A stretch of 64,000 bases of DNA from positions 1 through 64,000 of the forward strand of contig JAEZNO010000044.1 in the NCBI GenBank assembly GCA_023441805.1, read 5' to 3'. This DNA is from Bacteroidota bacterium (lineage in GTDB: Bacteria; Bacteroidota; Bacteroidia; Bacteroidales; Lentimicrobiaceae). The notes below the pieces were generated by a model. The model was given only the letters and a program-made list of their open reading frames with translations. It was not told the DNA's origin and ran no database searches. This document shows, in pieces, positions 9,038-16,783 of this stretch; position 1 is the stretch's first letter; each line of letters opens with the position of its first letter. A program made the position numbers and the translations under genes.

Positions 9038-11365
9038 ATGAATTTTCTGAAAAAATCTTTACTATCAGTTTTAACTCTTTTACTAATTGCTGTAATTACC
9101 AATGCTCAGGAAGCAGTAATCAGAGGCTTCGTTTATGAAAAAGAGACCGGTGAACCTGTAATCTTCACTAACGTATATTTATATCGAACAACGTATGGTG
9201 CTGCAACAGATGTAAATGGATATTTTACCATTTCTAAAATCCCGGCAGGTACATATACCCTTATGGTTACATTTATGGGATATGACACAATCCGTGAAGA
9301 GGTAACCCTTAAAAAAGGACAGGTTTTAACGAAGAAATTATACATGAATCCTTCTCCTGTCAGTCTGCAAGAGTTTGAAGTTACGGCTGAAAATTCAGAG
9401 ACAAAGACTGAAACGAGAACTTCAGTCATTACAGTCACACCTAAGCAGATAAGCAGAATTCCAACCATCGGTGGCCAACCTGACCTTGCCCAATACCTGC
9501 AGGTGCTTCCGGGAATTGTATTTACCGGTGACCAGGGTGGACAGCTTTATATAAGGGGTGGATCACCAATTCAAAATAAAGTGATACTGGATGGTATGAT
9601 CATTTATAACCCTTTCCATTCAATCGGATTGTTCTCTGTCTTTGACACTGATATTTTGAGAAATGCTGATATCTTCACAGGGGGGTTTAATGCCGAATAT
9701 GGTGGAAGGATTTCCTCAGTTATGGATTTGACTACCAAAGATGGTAATAAAAAGAGACTTTCAGGTAAGGCAGGCTTAAGTACATTTGGAGGAAAACTAA
9801 TGCTCGAAGGGCCAATTGTAAAACAAAGTGATAATGGGAATGGTAGTACATCATTTATACTTACAGCTAAAAACTCTTACCTAAAAGAATCTTCAGATAT
9901 CTTTTATAAGTATATTGATTCAGCAGGCTTGCCATTTAATTACACTGATATATATGGTAAGGTTTCAATCAATGCAAGTAATGGCTCAAAGTTTAACGTT
10001 TACGGGTTTAATTTCCAGGACAGGGTCGACTACACTAATATGGCATCCTATAACTGGGAATCAAGAGGTGCAGGAGCTAATTTCGTCATAATACCAGGTT
10101 TAAATCCCGTATTACTTGAAGGAAATGCAGCATTTTCAAGTTATGACATCCACATGGAAGAACAGGCTCAATCACCCAGAACAAGTAGAATAAACGGGTT
10201 TAATCTTGGCCTTGGCTTCACTTATTTCTTGGGCAAGGATGAAATTAAATATGGATTGGAGATGCTTGGCTTTAAGACAGTACTTGACTTCTATAATTCA
10301 GTTGGTCTGGGCATTGATGTTACTGAAAACACTACTGAAATTGCAGGATTTGTCAAGTACAAGAAGACAAAAGGCAAATTCTTATTCGAACCCGGGTTTA
10401 GACTTCAGTATTATGCATCTCTCTCGAATATATCTCCGGAACCACGTTTTGCAATGAAGTATAATATTACTGACCACCTTCGCTTTAAGATGGCTGCCGG
10501 TATTTATTCGCAAAACCTGTTGAGTTCAAGTACCGACCGTGATGTTGTTAATCTGTTCTACGGATTTTTGTCAGGTACCGACGAGTTACAAGAAAAATAC
10601 AAAGGCAAGGATGTTAAACATAAACTTCAAAAGTCTGAACATCTAGTTGCCGGATTAGAAATTGATCCATTTCCATTCGCAACAATAAACATAGAAGCTT
10701 ACTATAAAAACTTCTCTCAGTTAACAAACATGAACAGGAACAAGGTATTCCCTGATGGTCCACCTTATTCTACTCCTAACAGTCCACTTTATGTCCCTGA
10801 TTTCTATAGGAAGGATTTTATTATAGAGGATGGTAATGCCAACGGAGTTGATCTTGCACTGAAGTATGATAGAAAGAGTATTTATTTCTGGGCTGTATAC
10901 TCCCTTGCACACGTAAACCGCTCGAATGAATTCGAGGATTACGTACCTCACTATGACAGGCGACACAATGTCAATCTGGTAACTTCGTATAGATTTGGCG
11001 AAGAGTACTCATGGGAAATTAACGCAAGATGGAATCTTGGATCGGGATTCCCATTTACTCAGAATCAGGGCATTTATGAGAAGATCAACTTTAATGACGG
11101 GATATATACTGACATCTTAACTATTAATGGAGAGATGGCTTTCGTATATGGAGAATACAATGCAGCTCGTTTATCATATTACCACCGCCTGGACCTAAGT
11201 ATTATGAAACGTTTTCACATTGGCGAAAGCAGTCTGTTAGAAGCTAATGTCAGTGTGACAAATCTTTACGATAGAGATAACATTTTCTATATCAACAGGG
11301 TGACAGGTGATAAAATTAACCAGTTACCGATAATGCCTAGTGCAGGACTGACACTTTCGTTCTGA
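9038..11365 (+). CDS. TonB-dependent receptor with carboxypeptidase-like N-terminal domain
   Basis: The 775-residue outer-membrane protein has a signal peptide (cleavage likely after TNAQ, about residue 24), a CarboxypepD_reg-like domain at about 27-110 (GFVYEKETGEPV, TDVNGYFTISKIPAGTY), a plug domain at about 130-230 (YLQVLPGIVFTGDQGGQLYIRGG, VILDGMIIYNP), and a beta-barrel ending in an aromatic residue (TLSF). It imports an unknown ligand using TonB energy. It is shorter than SusC-type receptors and lacks a SusD partner next to it, so it is more like a siderophore/cofactor or small-molecule receptor; the substrate is not predictable. dtd follows after a single base, an unusual functional pairing but clearly within one transcript. 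Confidence 0.88.
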   Translation: MNFLKKSLLSVLTLLLIAVITNAQEAVIRGFVYEKETGEPVIFTNVYLYRTTYGAATDVNGYFTISKIPAGTYTLMVTFMGYDTIREEVTLKKGQVLTKKLYMNPSPVSLQEFEVTAENSETKTETRTSVITVTPKQISRIPTIGGQPDLAQYLQVLPGIVFTGDQGGQLYIRGGSPIQNKVILDGMIIYNPFHSIGLFSVFDTDILRNADIFTGGFNAEYGGRISSVMDLTTKDGNKKRLSGKAGLSTFGGKLMLEGPIVKQSDNGNGSTSFILTAKNSYLKESSDIFYKYIDSAGLPFNYTDIYGKVSINASNGSKFNVYGFNFQDRVDYTNMASYNWESRGAGANFVIIPGLNPVLLEGNAAFSSYDIHMEEQAQSPRTSRINGFNLGLGFTYFLGKDEIKYGLEMLGFKTVLDFYNSVGLGIDVTENTTEIAGFVKYKKTKGKFLFEPGFRLQYYASLSNISPEPRFAMKYNITDHLRFKMAAGIYSQNLLSSSTDRDVVNLFYGFLSGTDELQEKYKGKDVKHKLQKSEHLVAGLEIDPFPFATINIEAYYKNFSQLTNMNRNKVFPDGPPYSTPNSPLYVPDFYRKDFIIEDGNANGVDLALKYDRKSIYFWAVYSLAHVNRSNEFEDYVPHYDRRHNVNLVTSYRFGEEYSWEINARWNLGSGFPFTQNQGIYEKINFNDGIYTDILTINGEMAFVYGEYNAARLSYYHRLDLSIMKRFHIGESSLLEANVSVTNLYDRDNIFYINRVTGDKINQLPIMPSAGLTLSF

Positions 11366-11366
11366 C

Positions 11367-11813
11367 ATGAAAATAGTAGCTCAGCGTGTTAGCTTTGCCA
11401 AAGTAACCAACGAAGAAGGACAATCAAATACCATCCAAACCGGATTGATGGTACTATTGGGTATTGAAACCAGAGATGAGGAAAGTGATGTCAATTATCT
11501 TGTCAATAAACTATCCCGGTTAAGAATCTTTGATGATACCGAAGGCATAATGAATCTTTCAATACAGGATGTGAAAGGTGAATTTCTTGTAGTAAGTCAA
11601 TTTACACTGCATGCTGAGACAAAAAAAGGCAATAGGCCCTCGTACATTCGTGCAGCTCGACCGGAACAGGCAATTCCATTATATGAACTGTTTCTTAAAG
11701 AATTACATAACCTCACAGGATTACCTGTTAAATCAGGATGGTTTGGTGCTCGAATGAAAGTTGAATTGGGTAATGAAGGACCGGTAACTATTATTATTGA
11801 TTCAAGAGATTAA
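11367..11813 (+). CDS. dtd: D-aminoacyl-tRNA deacylase
   Basis: The 148-residue protein hydrolyses D-amino acids (and glycine mischarged on tRNA-Ala) from tRNA, a proofreading role in the cytoplasm. It begins MKIVAQRVSFAKV and shows the two family signatures: SQFTLHAETKKGNRPS (active-site SQFTL) and the C-terminal cross-subunit motif with Gly-Pro in NEGPVTIIIDS. Length is normal. It starts one base after the receptor stop codon and its TAA overlaps the rsgA stop on the other strand within TTAA at 11810-11813. Confidence 0.93.
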   Translation: MKIVAQRVSFAKVTNEEGQSNTIQTGLMVLLGIETRDEESDVNYLVNKLSRLRIFDDTEGIMNLSIQDVKGEFLVVSQFTLHAETKKGNRPSYIRAARPEQAIPLYELFLKELHNLTGLPVKSGWFGARMKVELGNEGPVTIIIDSRD

Positions 11814-12751
11814 TCCCACTCCGTTTCTTCAAAGTACTCATCATTTTGGATGCTTAAGTAGTTATTATACCTACCCATATCAATCAGCCCTTTTTGGAGT
11901 GCAACTTTAACAGCACAACCTGGTTCATGAACATGAGTACAGTTACTGAACTGACAGTCGTACATTAATTCCCTCATCTCAGGGAATCGTTCTGCAATTT
12001 CTTGCTTGTCAAAATCAACAAGCCCAAATTCCTTAATTCCAGGTGTATCAATTATAAATCCCCCAAAACTTAATGGAAGCATTTCAGCAAAAGTAGTAGT
12101 GTGTTTTCCTTTTTGGTGATAATCGGATATCATACCCACTTTTCGTTGCAACCCGGGCTCTATTGCATTGATTAGTGCAGTTTTACCAACTCCTGAATGC
12201 CCACTGAGCAGGCTGACTTTATCTTTCAATAATTGCTTTATATCATCAATTCCCTCACCATGTAAAGCAGAGGTACGAAATGTCCTGTAACCTAACTTAT
12301 CATAAAGTTGAGCCAGTTGATTGAGCTTAGCTAAATTCTCTCCTTTAACAAGGTCAATTTTATTGAAAATCACCATAGCGGGAATGTGATAAGCCTCGGC
12401 TGTTACAAGAAATCGATCAATGAAACCGGTTGAGGTTCGTGGACTGGAGAGAGTAGCCATTACAATTGCCTGATCAATATTGGCAGCAATGATATGCGAC
12501 TGTTTGCTTAGTTTGGTAGCCTTTCTGATGATATAGTTAAAGCGTGGCTCAATTGTATTGATCAACCCTACCGTTTCGCCCGGCTTTTGGATAAATGTAA
12601 CTTTATCACCTACTGCGACAGGATTGGTAGTACGGATATCTTTTATTCTGAATGAGCCTTTTAGCCTGCATTCAGTCACAGCACCTGATTGTTCGAGTAC
12701 AATACATGAACTGCCGGTTGATCGAATAACTATTCCTTTTTTAATATCCAT
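11810..12751 (-). CDS. rsgA: Small-subunit ribosome biogenesis GTPase RsgA
   Basis: RsgA is a circularly permuted GTPase that helps late maturation of the 30S subunit. The order visible is OB-fold, then G4 FNKIDLV, G5-like SALHGEG, G1 GHSGVGKTALIN, and G3 DTPGIKEFG, then the zinc knuckle with Cys, Cys, His and Cys in CQFSNCTHVHEPGC. The frame is open to an ATG at 12775, but I place the start at 12751 (MDIKKGIVIRSTG): a TAAATTTG promoter box on this strand covers 12773-12780, so the upstream ATG would lie before the likely transcription start. That gives 313 residues, normal for the family. It converges on dtd and shares stop-codon bases with it. Confidence 0.9.
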   Translation of the reverse strand: MDIKKGIVIRSTGSSCIVLEQSGAVTECRLKGSFRIKDIRTTNPVAVGDKVTFIQKPGETVGLINTIEPRFNYIIRKATKLSKQSHIIAANIDQAIVMATLSSPRTSTGFIDRFLVTAEAYHIPAMVIFNKIDLVKGENLAKLNQLAQLYDKLGYRTFRTSALHGEGIDDIKQLLKDKVSLLSGHSGVGKTALINAIEPGLQRKVGMISDYHQKGKHTTTFAEMLPLSFGGFIIDTPGIKEFGLVDFDKQEIAERFPEMRELMYDCQFSNCTHVHEPGCAVKVALQKGLIDMGRYNNYLSIQNDEYFEETEWD

Positions 12752-12772
12752 TATATGCCATGTGCCAAACCA

Positions 12773-12780
12773 CAAATTTA
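12773..12780 (-). promoter_or_regulatory. Candidate -7 promoter box for rsgA
   Basis: On the minus strand this is TAAATTTG (TAnnTTTG). It overlaps the more upstream in-frame ATG and so favours translation from the ATG at 12751. Confidence 0.4.
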
Positions 12781-12849
12781 ATACAAATGAAAGTTCTAAA
12801 AAGTTGATGGAGAATTATCACTCTCGGAGGTTCAAAGTATTGAGTACTA

Positions 12850-13974
12850 TTAAAGCTTTTGGTTGATCTTGTACATTTTGCCAGGAAGACTTTTCACAAG
12901 ACCTTCGAATTCAAGAGATAATAATGCAGAAGCTACTTGTCCGGTATTAAGATTTGATTCGTAACAGAGTTTATCGATACTGCATTCTCCATTCTTTTGC
13001 AAAATATTATAGAGTGCTTCCTGATGAGGTTCGAGTTGAAGGAATAGCTTCTGTTGAACAGAAGCCTTAGGTTTCTTCTCTTTATCCCAACCCATGATAT
13101 ACAGTATATCTTCAGGTTTTTCCACCAAAGCTGCCATATTCGTCTTAATAAGATTTGTACAACCTGCTGAGAAGATATCACTAACACGACCGGGTACAGC
13201 AAATACATCCCTATTATAGGAGTTGGCAATATCAGCAGTAATTAATGCTCCTCCTTTAGGTCCGGCCTCGACTACAATAGTAGCATCAGATAATCCTGCA
13301 ATTATGCGATTTCGCATCGGGAAATTCTCTCTATCAGGATTTGTATTACTCATAAATTCAGTAACCAGACCTCCCTTTTCCAACATCCGGTGTGCAAGAT
13401 TAGCATTCACATCAGGATATACTCTGTCTAATCCATGAGCTAACACCCCCACTGTGGCTAATCCTGATTCAAGTGCATTACGGTGTGCAGCAGTATCAAT
13501 TCCATAAGCCAGTCCACTAACTACCAGAACTTCCATATTTGCCAGTCCGGTAATGAGTGACTTGCATACTTCCTTTCCATAATCGGTTGCTTTCCTGGTT
13601 CCCACGATGCTGACAATGTATTGTGTATCAAAATTCGCGTTGCCTTTAGCATATAGGATTATAGGGCAATCAACACATTGTTTCAGACGAACCGGGTAAT
13701 CACTATCAGTAAAGAAATATGGTCTGATATTGTTGCGTTCTATAAAATTGCATTCCTTTTCAGCCCTTATGAGAAATTCCTTATTATTGGTAATTGAATT
13801 AAGTGTTGTTTCCTTTAGTCCTGTGATTTTTTGTAGAGAGCTTTTCTTCTCAGTAAAGATGGCTTGGGCACTACCGGTTAGTGAGAGAAGTTTACGGGCA
13901 TTTGCAATACCCACCCCGGGAATTAGCGTCAAAGCTATACGGTAAAGCAGCGTATCAGCAGTGTTATCAAGCAT
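12850..13974 (-). CDS. dprA: DNA-processing protein DprA (Smf)
   Basis: The 374-residue protein has an N-terminal helix-hairpin-helix region (LIPGVGIANARKLL), the Rossmann-like DprA core with SIVGTRKATDYG, VVSGLAYGIDTAAHRNAL, FPMRNRIIAGLSDATIVVEAG and SGALITADIA-like GGALITADIANSY, and a C-terminal winged-helix-like domain. DprA loads RecA on single-stranded DNA entering during natural transformation; it is also near-universal in species with no known competence, so it alone does not show competence. The C-terminal end lies about 100 bases from rsgA's start on the same strand. It is divergent from the glycosyltransferase gene at 14048. Confidence 0.93.
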   Translation of the reverse strand: MLDNTADTLLYRIALTLIPGVGIANARKLLSLTGSAQAIFTEKKSSLQKITGLKETTLNSITNNKEFLIRAEKECNFIERNNIRPYFFTDSDYPVRLKQCVDCPIILYAKGNANFDTQYIVSIVGTRKATDYGKEVCKSLITGLANMEVLVVSGLAYGIDTAAHRNALESGLATVGVLAHGLDRVYPDVNANLAHRMLEKGGLVTEFMSNTNPDRENFPMRNRIIAGLSDATIVVEAGPKGGALITADIANSYNRDVFAVPGRVSDIFSAGCTNLIKTNMAALVEKPEDILYIMGWDKEKKPKASVQQKLFLQLEPHQEALYNILQKNGECSIDKLCYESNLNTGQVASALLSLEFEGLVKSLPGKMYKINQKL

Positions 13975-14035
13975 CTGGCGAAATTATGAATTTTATACAA
14001 CCAACTGATAGAAATTTCAAGTGATTTTTCTTTAA

Positions 14036-14043
14036 TATCTTTG
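14036..14043 (+). promoter_or_regulatory. Candidate -7 promoter box before the glycosyltransferase gene
   Basis: TATCTTTG fits TAnnTTTG but ends only four bases before the first ATG (14048). If it is the real -7 box, transcription would start at or after that ATG, giving either a leaderless message or initiation at the internal ATG at 14105. Confidence 0.35.
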
Positions 14044-14047
14044 TGAA

Positions 14048-15229
14048 ATGCTAACTGTTACTAAAAAAGGGGATGACCTACACCAAACTAATAAACCAAG
14101 AATAATGGTCTGTCCACTTGATTGGGGTTTAGGTCATGCTACCAGATGTATTCCTTTGATAAAGGAGTTTATCAGAAATTCAGCAGAAGTAACTATTGCT
14201 GGTGATGGCCATGGCATTGAGCTATTAAAGCATGAGTTTCCTGAATTGAAAGTAATCAGGCTCAAAGGATATAATATCCGATTTTCAAAATACCTGCCTT
14301 TGTCTCTGGTTTTGCTACTGCGATTACCTGAACTCGTTTACCGGGTAATTCATGAACATCAAAGTATCAAACAGATCATTAAGGACAACCACATTGACAT
14401 TCTTGTATCAGATAATCGATATGGATTATGGAATAAGCAAGTACTTTCAGTCTTTATAACCCATCAGCTGAATATAATACCACCCCGGCCACTTGGCTTC
14501 CTGGCACCTCTTCTAAGAAAAATAACACGTTGGTTTATAAGTAGATATGATGAGTGCTGGATACCCGATACTGAAGGTAACGATAATTTATCAGGTCTAC
14601 TTTCTCATGGTTACCCCTACCCTTCTTTTGCTCAATTTGTTGGTCCATTGAGCCGGTTTGAGGAGCTGAATTCTTTGAATAATAAACAGACTAGCAAATA
14701 TTCATACCCGATTGTAGCAATACTATCAGGCCCTGAGCCTCAAAGGACAATTTTAGAAAGAAAACTAATTGAACAGCTCTCATTATTAGAAGCAAAAAGC
14801 CTGATTATCAGAGGAATTCCCGAATCTAACAAACATAGATCCAACTATTCGAACGAACAAGGAAAGCTTAATACTCATGGGAAGATTGATGTCATCTCAG
14901 CCATAACTAGTGATCATTTATTTGATGTCTTGAAATCCAGACCGGTTATTATTTCACGAGGTGGGTACAGTACACTAATGGATCTTGCTATGACAGGTAA
15001 TAAATTGATCGCCATACCAACTCCCGGTCAGACTGAGCAATTGTACCTTGCCAAAAAAGGAGCACTTGAAGGAAAATGCATTATGGCCAATCAAGATGAG
15101 TTTAATATTCAGCATTGTCTTACCAAAGTCTCTGAAACAAAAGGTTATGCAGTTGAAATAAGCAATATAAGATATAAGGAAGCCATTCATAATCTATTGT
15201 CCGCAGCAAATAACCGCAATACTTTATAG
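14048..15229 (+). CDS. MurG-like glycosyltransferase family protein
   Basis: The 393-residue protein has the GT-B layout of MurG/ALG13-like enzymes: an N-terminal CPLDWGLGHATRCIPLI loop where GxGHxxR binds the acceptor/nucleotide region, and a C-terminal donor domain with SRGGYSTLMDL, IPTPGQTEQLYLA and a preceding VAILSGPEPQR strand. Such proteins transfer a sugar from a UDP-sugar donor, but the acceptor here is unknown; it is not MurG itself because the N-terminal GGTGGH motif is absent. The start is uncertain: 14048 is the first ATG, while family members usually begin only a few residues before CPLDWG, which is closer to ATG 14105. It is followed by lgt, with 48 bases between them. Confidence 0.8.
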   Translation: MLTVTKKGDDLHQTNKPRIMVCPLDWGLGHATRCIPLIKEFIRNSAEVTIAGDGHGIELLKHEFPELKVIRLKGYNIRFSKYLPLSLVLLLRLPELVYRVIHEHQSIKQIIKDNHIDILVSDNRYGLWNKQVLSVFITHQLNIIPPRPLGFLAPLLRKITRWFISRYDECWIPDTEGNDNLSGLLSHGYPYPSFAQFVGPLSRFEELNSLNNKQTSKYSYPIVAILSGPEPQRTILERKLIEQLSLLEAKSLIIRGIPESNKHRSNYSNEQGKLNTHGKIDVISAITSDHLFDVLKSRPVIISRGGYSTLMDLAMTGNKLIAIPTPGQTEQLYLAKKGALEGKCIMANQDEFNIQHCLTKVSETKGYAVEISNIRYKEAIHNLLSAANNRNTL

Positions 15230-15251
15230 TACTTTACGTTTAGTGATTCAT

Positions 15252-15259
15252 TACTTTTG
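15252..15259 (+). promoter_or_regulatory. Candidate -7 promoter box for lgt
   Basis: TACTTTTG fits TAnnTTTG. The TTG codon at 15257 that would extend the lgt frame is part of this box, so the ATG at 15278, 18 bases downstream, is the sensible start. Confidence 0.45.
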
Positions 15260-15277
15260 CTATTAAATATTCAAAGT

Positions 15278-16090
15278 ATGGTATTAGATCAAATTATTTG
15301 GGATGTAAGTCCAATAATTGTAAAACTTGGAGGTATTCAAGTCAGATGGTATGGTTTACTATTTGCCTTAGCATTCGTTTTCGGATATATTGTCCTTGAA
15401 AGACAAGTATTTAAACGCGAAGGACTTAAAGTTGAATTGCTCGATAAACTAGCCACTTATGTCATTATTGGAACCGTTATTGGTGCTCGATTAGGCCATG
15501 TATTGTTTTATGAACCGGAATATTATCTTAGCAACCCGATCAAGATTCTCGCCATCTGGCAGGGTGGCCTTGCAAGTCATGGTGCTGCTGTTGGGATATT
15601 AATAGCAATTTGGCTTTACGTGCGAAAAACCGGCAAAGCATATCTATGGGTCCTTGATAGATTGGTAATTGTTGTTGCCTTAGGTGGATTTTTTATTCGA
15701 ATGGGCAACTTGATGAATAGCGAAATTTATGGCCATCTAACTAATTTACCGTGGGGATTTGTATATGTTCAGGATGGACAAACTGAACCTCGCCATCCGA
15801 CTCAAATCTATGAGGGTTTGTCATACCTTATTTTGTTTTTCTCACTACTTTTCTACTATCTGAAACGGTATAAAACTATGCTCAATGGTTCTATATTTGG
15901 CATTTTTCTAATCGTTTTATTTGGTGTTCGCTTCTTGATTGAATTTCTTAAAGAGCCACAGGTTGAATTTGAAAATACCATGGCCTTGAATATGGGTCAA
16001 TGGTTGTCAGTACCTTTTATTTTATTTGGTATTTGGTTACTTTGGAAGAATATAAAAGCACAGGCAGCCTTAACAAAAGGTAAGAATTGA
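15278..16090 (+). CDS. lgt: Prolipoprotein diacylglyceryl transferase
   Basis: Lgt moves diacylglycerol from phosphatidylglycerol to the lipobox Cys of prolipoproteins in the inner membrane. The 270-residue protein has about seven transmembrane segments, IQVRWYGLLFALAF at the N-terminus, GARLGHVLFYEP near residue 70, the GGLASHGA loop containing the essential His at about 101, and the Lgt signature RMGNLMNSEIYG near 141-152, then RHPTQIYEG. I use ATG 15278 because the upstream TTG lies within a promoter-like box. The SusD lipoprotein at the other end of this window is one expected type of client. Confidence 0.93.
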   Translation: MVLDQIIWDVSPIIVKLGGIQVRWYGLLFALAFVFGYIVLERQVFKREGLKVELLDKLATYVIIGTVIGARLGHVLFYEPEYYLSNPIKILAIWQGGLASHGAAVGILIAIWLYVRKTGKAYLWVLDRLVIVVALGGFFIRMGNLMNSEIYGHLTNLPWGFVYVQDGQTEPRHPTQIYEGLSYLILFFSLLFYYLKRYKTMLNGSIFGIFLIVLFGVRFLIEFLKEPQVEFENTMALNMGQWLSVPFILFGIWLLWKNIKAQAALTKGKN

Positions 16091-16715
16091 GGTATAATAT
16101 TACAACACCTCGAATTAGTCGCTTTTATAGAACTGGATTGGTCTCAAGGTAAGAACAGCATAAAAATGGAGGTTGTCCTCCCAAGCATTTATTGATGAAC
16201 CATTAGTTGAATGAAATACCGAATGTAGTAATTATTGACATGCAGCTGGGTGTTTTGTTATTAATTTTTGAAGGTCGCATTAAGCATTGACTCTGTGAGG
16301 CAATTTGATTGCTCTCGTACTAATCTTGTTATTACAATGGCGAACATTGCTTTTTCAATCAAAAAGTAACGTTAGTTTAATGCTCTTCTCGTTAGTTTAA
16401 CGTTTTTTAGCTCCCGGCAGAAGCTTGGTTAAACAAAAAGGGTAGCAATACTTAAAATCTTCAACCGGATTTCTCTTGCTTAAGTCTTGGTTAACTCATT
16501 ACTAAGTCTTACCGGTTGTAGAAGGCAGGTGGTGTTTAAAAAATTCTCATAAATTATTCTTAAACATTAAACAATTGTATTTCGAATGTGTGAATATAAT
16601 TCGCAATACACAGGATGGTTTGGTTCTGAAAAATCGTTCATACCAATAACTAAACCTTGTACTTATTATTTTCATGGCAGCTAAGCATTAAAAGGAAAAG
16701 CAGATCCAACTTCTC
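16091..16715 (+). other. Non-coding gap between lgt and the DUF2723 gene
   Basis: No protein-like frame is visible on either strand. The stretch holds a repeated GTTAGTTTAA at about 16371 and 16391, lying inside a 7-bp inverted repeat AACGTTA/TAACGTT (16368-16374 with 16398-16404) followed by a short T run, which could be a weak plus-strand terminator. Nothing else is recognised; it could contain an uncharacterised RNA or a decayed gene. Confidence 0.5.
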
Positions 16716-16747
16716 ACAAAAAAAGAGGACAGATAAAATCTGTCCTC
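16716..16747 (-). terminator. Rho-independent terminator of the DUF2723 gene
   Basis: A perfect 9-bp stem GAGGACAGA/TCTGTCCTC (16725-16733 with 16739-16747) with a five-base loop is followed on the minus strand by a run of T. It lies 37 bases beyond the stop codon of the minus-strand gene. Confidence 0.85.
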
Positions 16748-16783
16748 CTCGTTTATAAAACCTAACTATTTCAACAAAGTGCA

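Noticed and set aside
12850..13974. DprA as proof of natural competence
   Set aside because: dprA is present in nearly all bacteria and no other competence gene is in the window.
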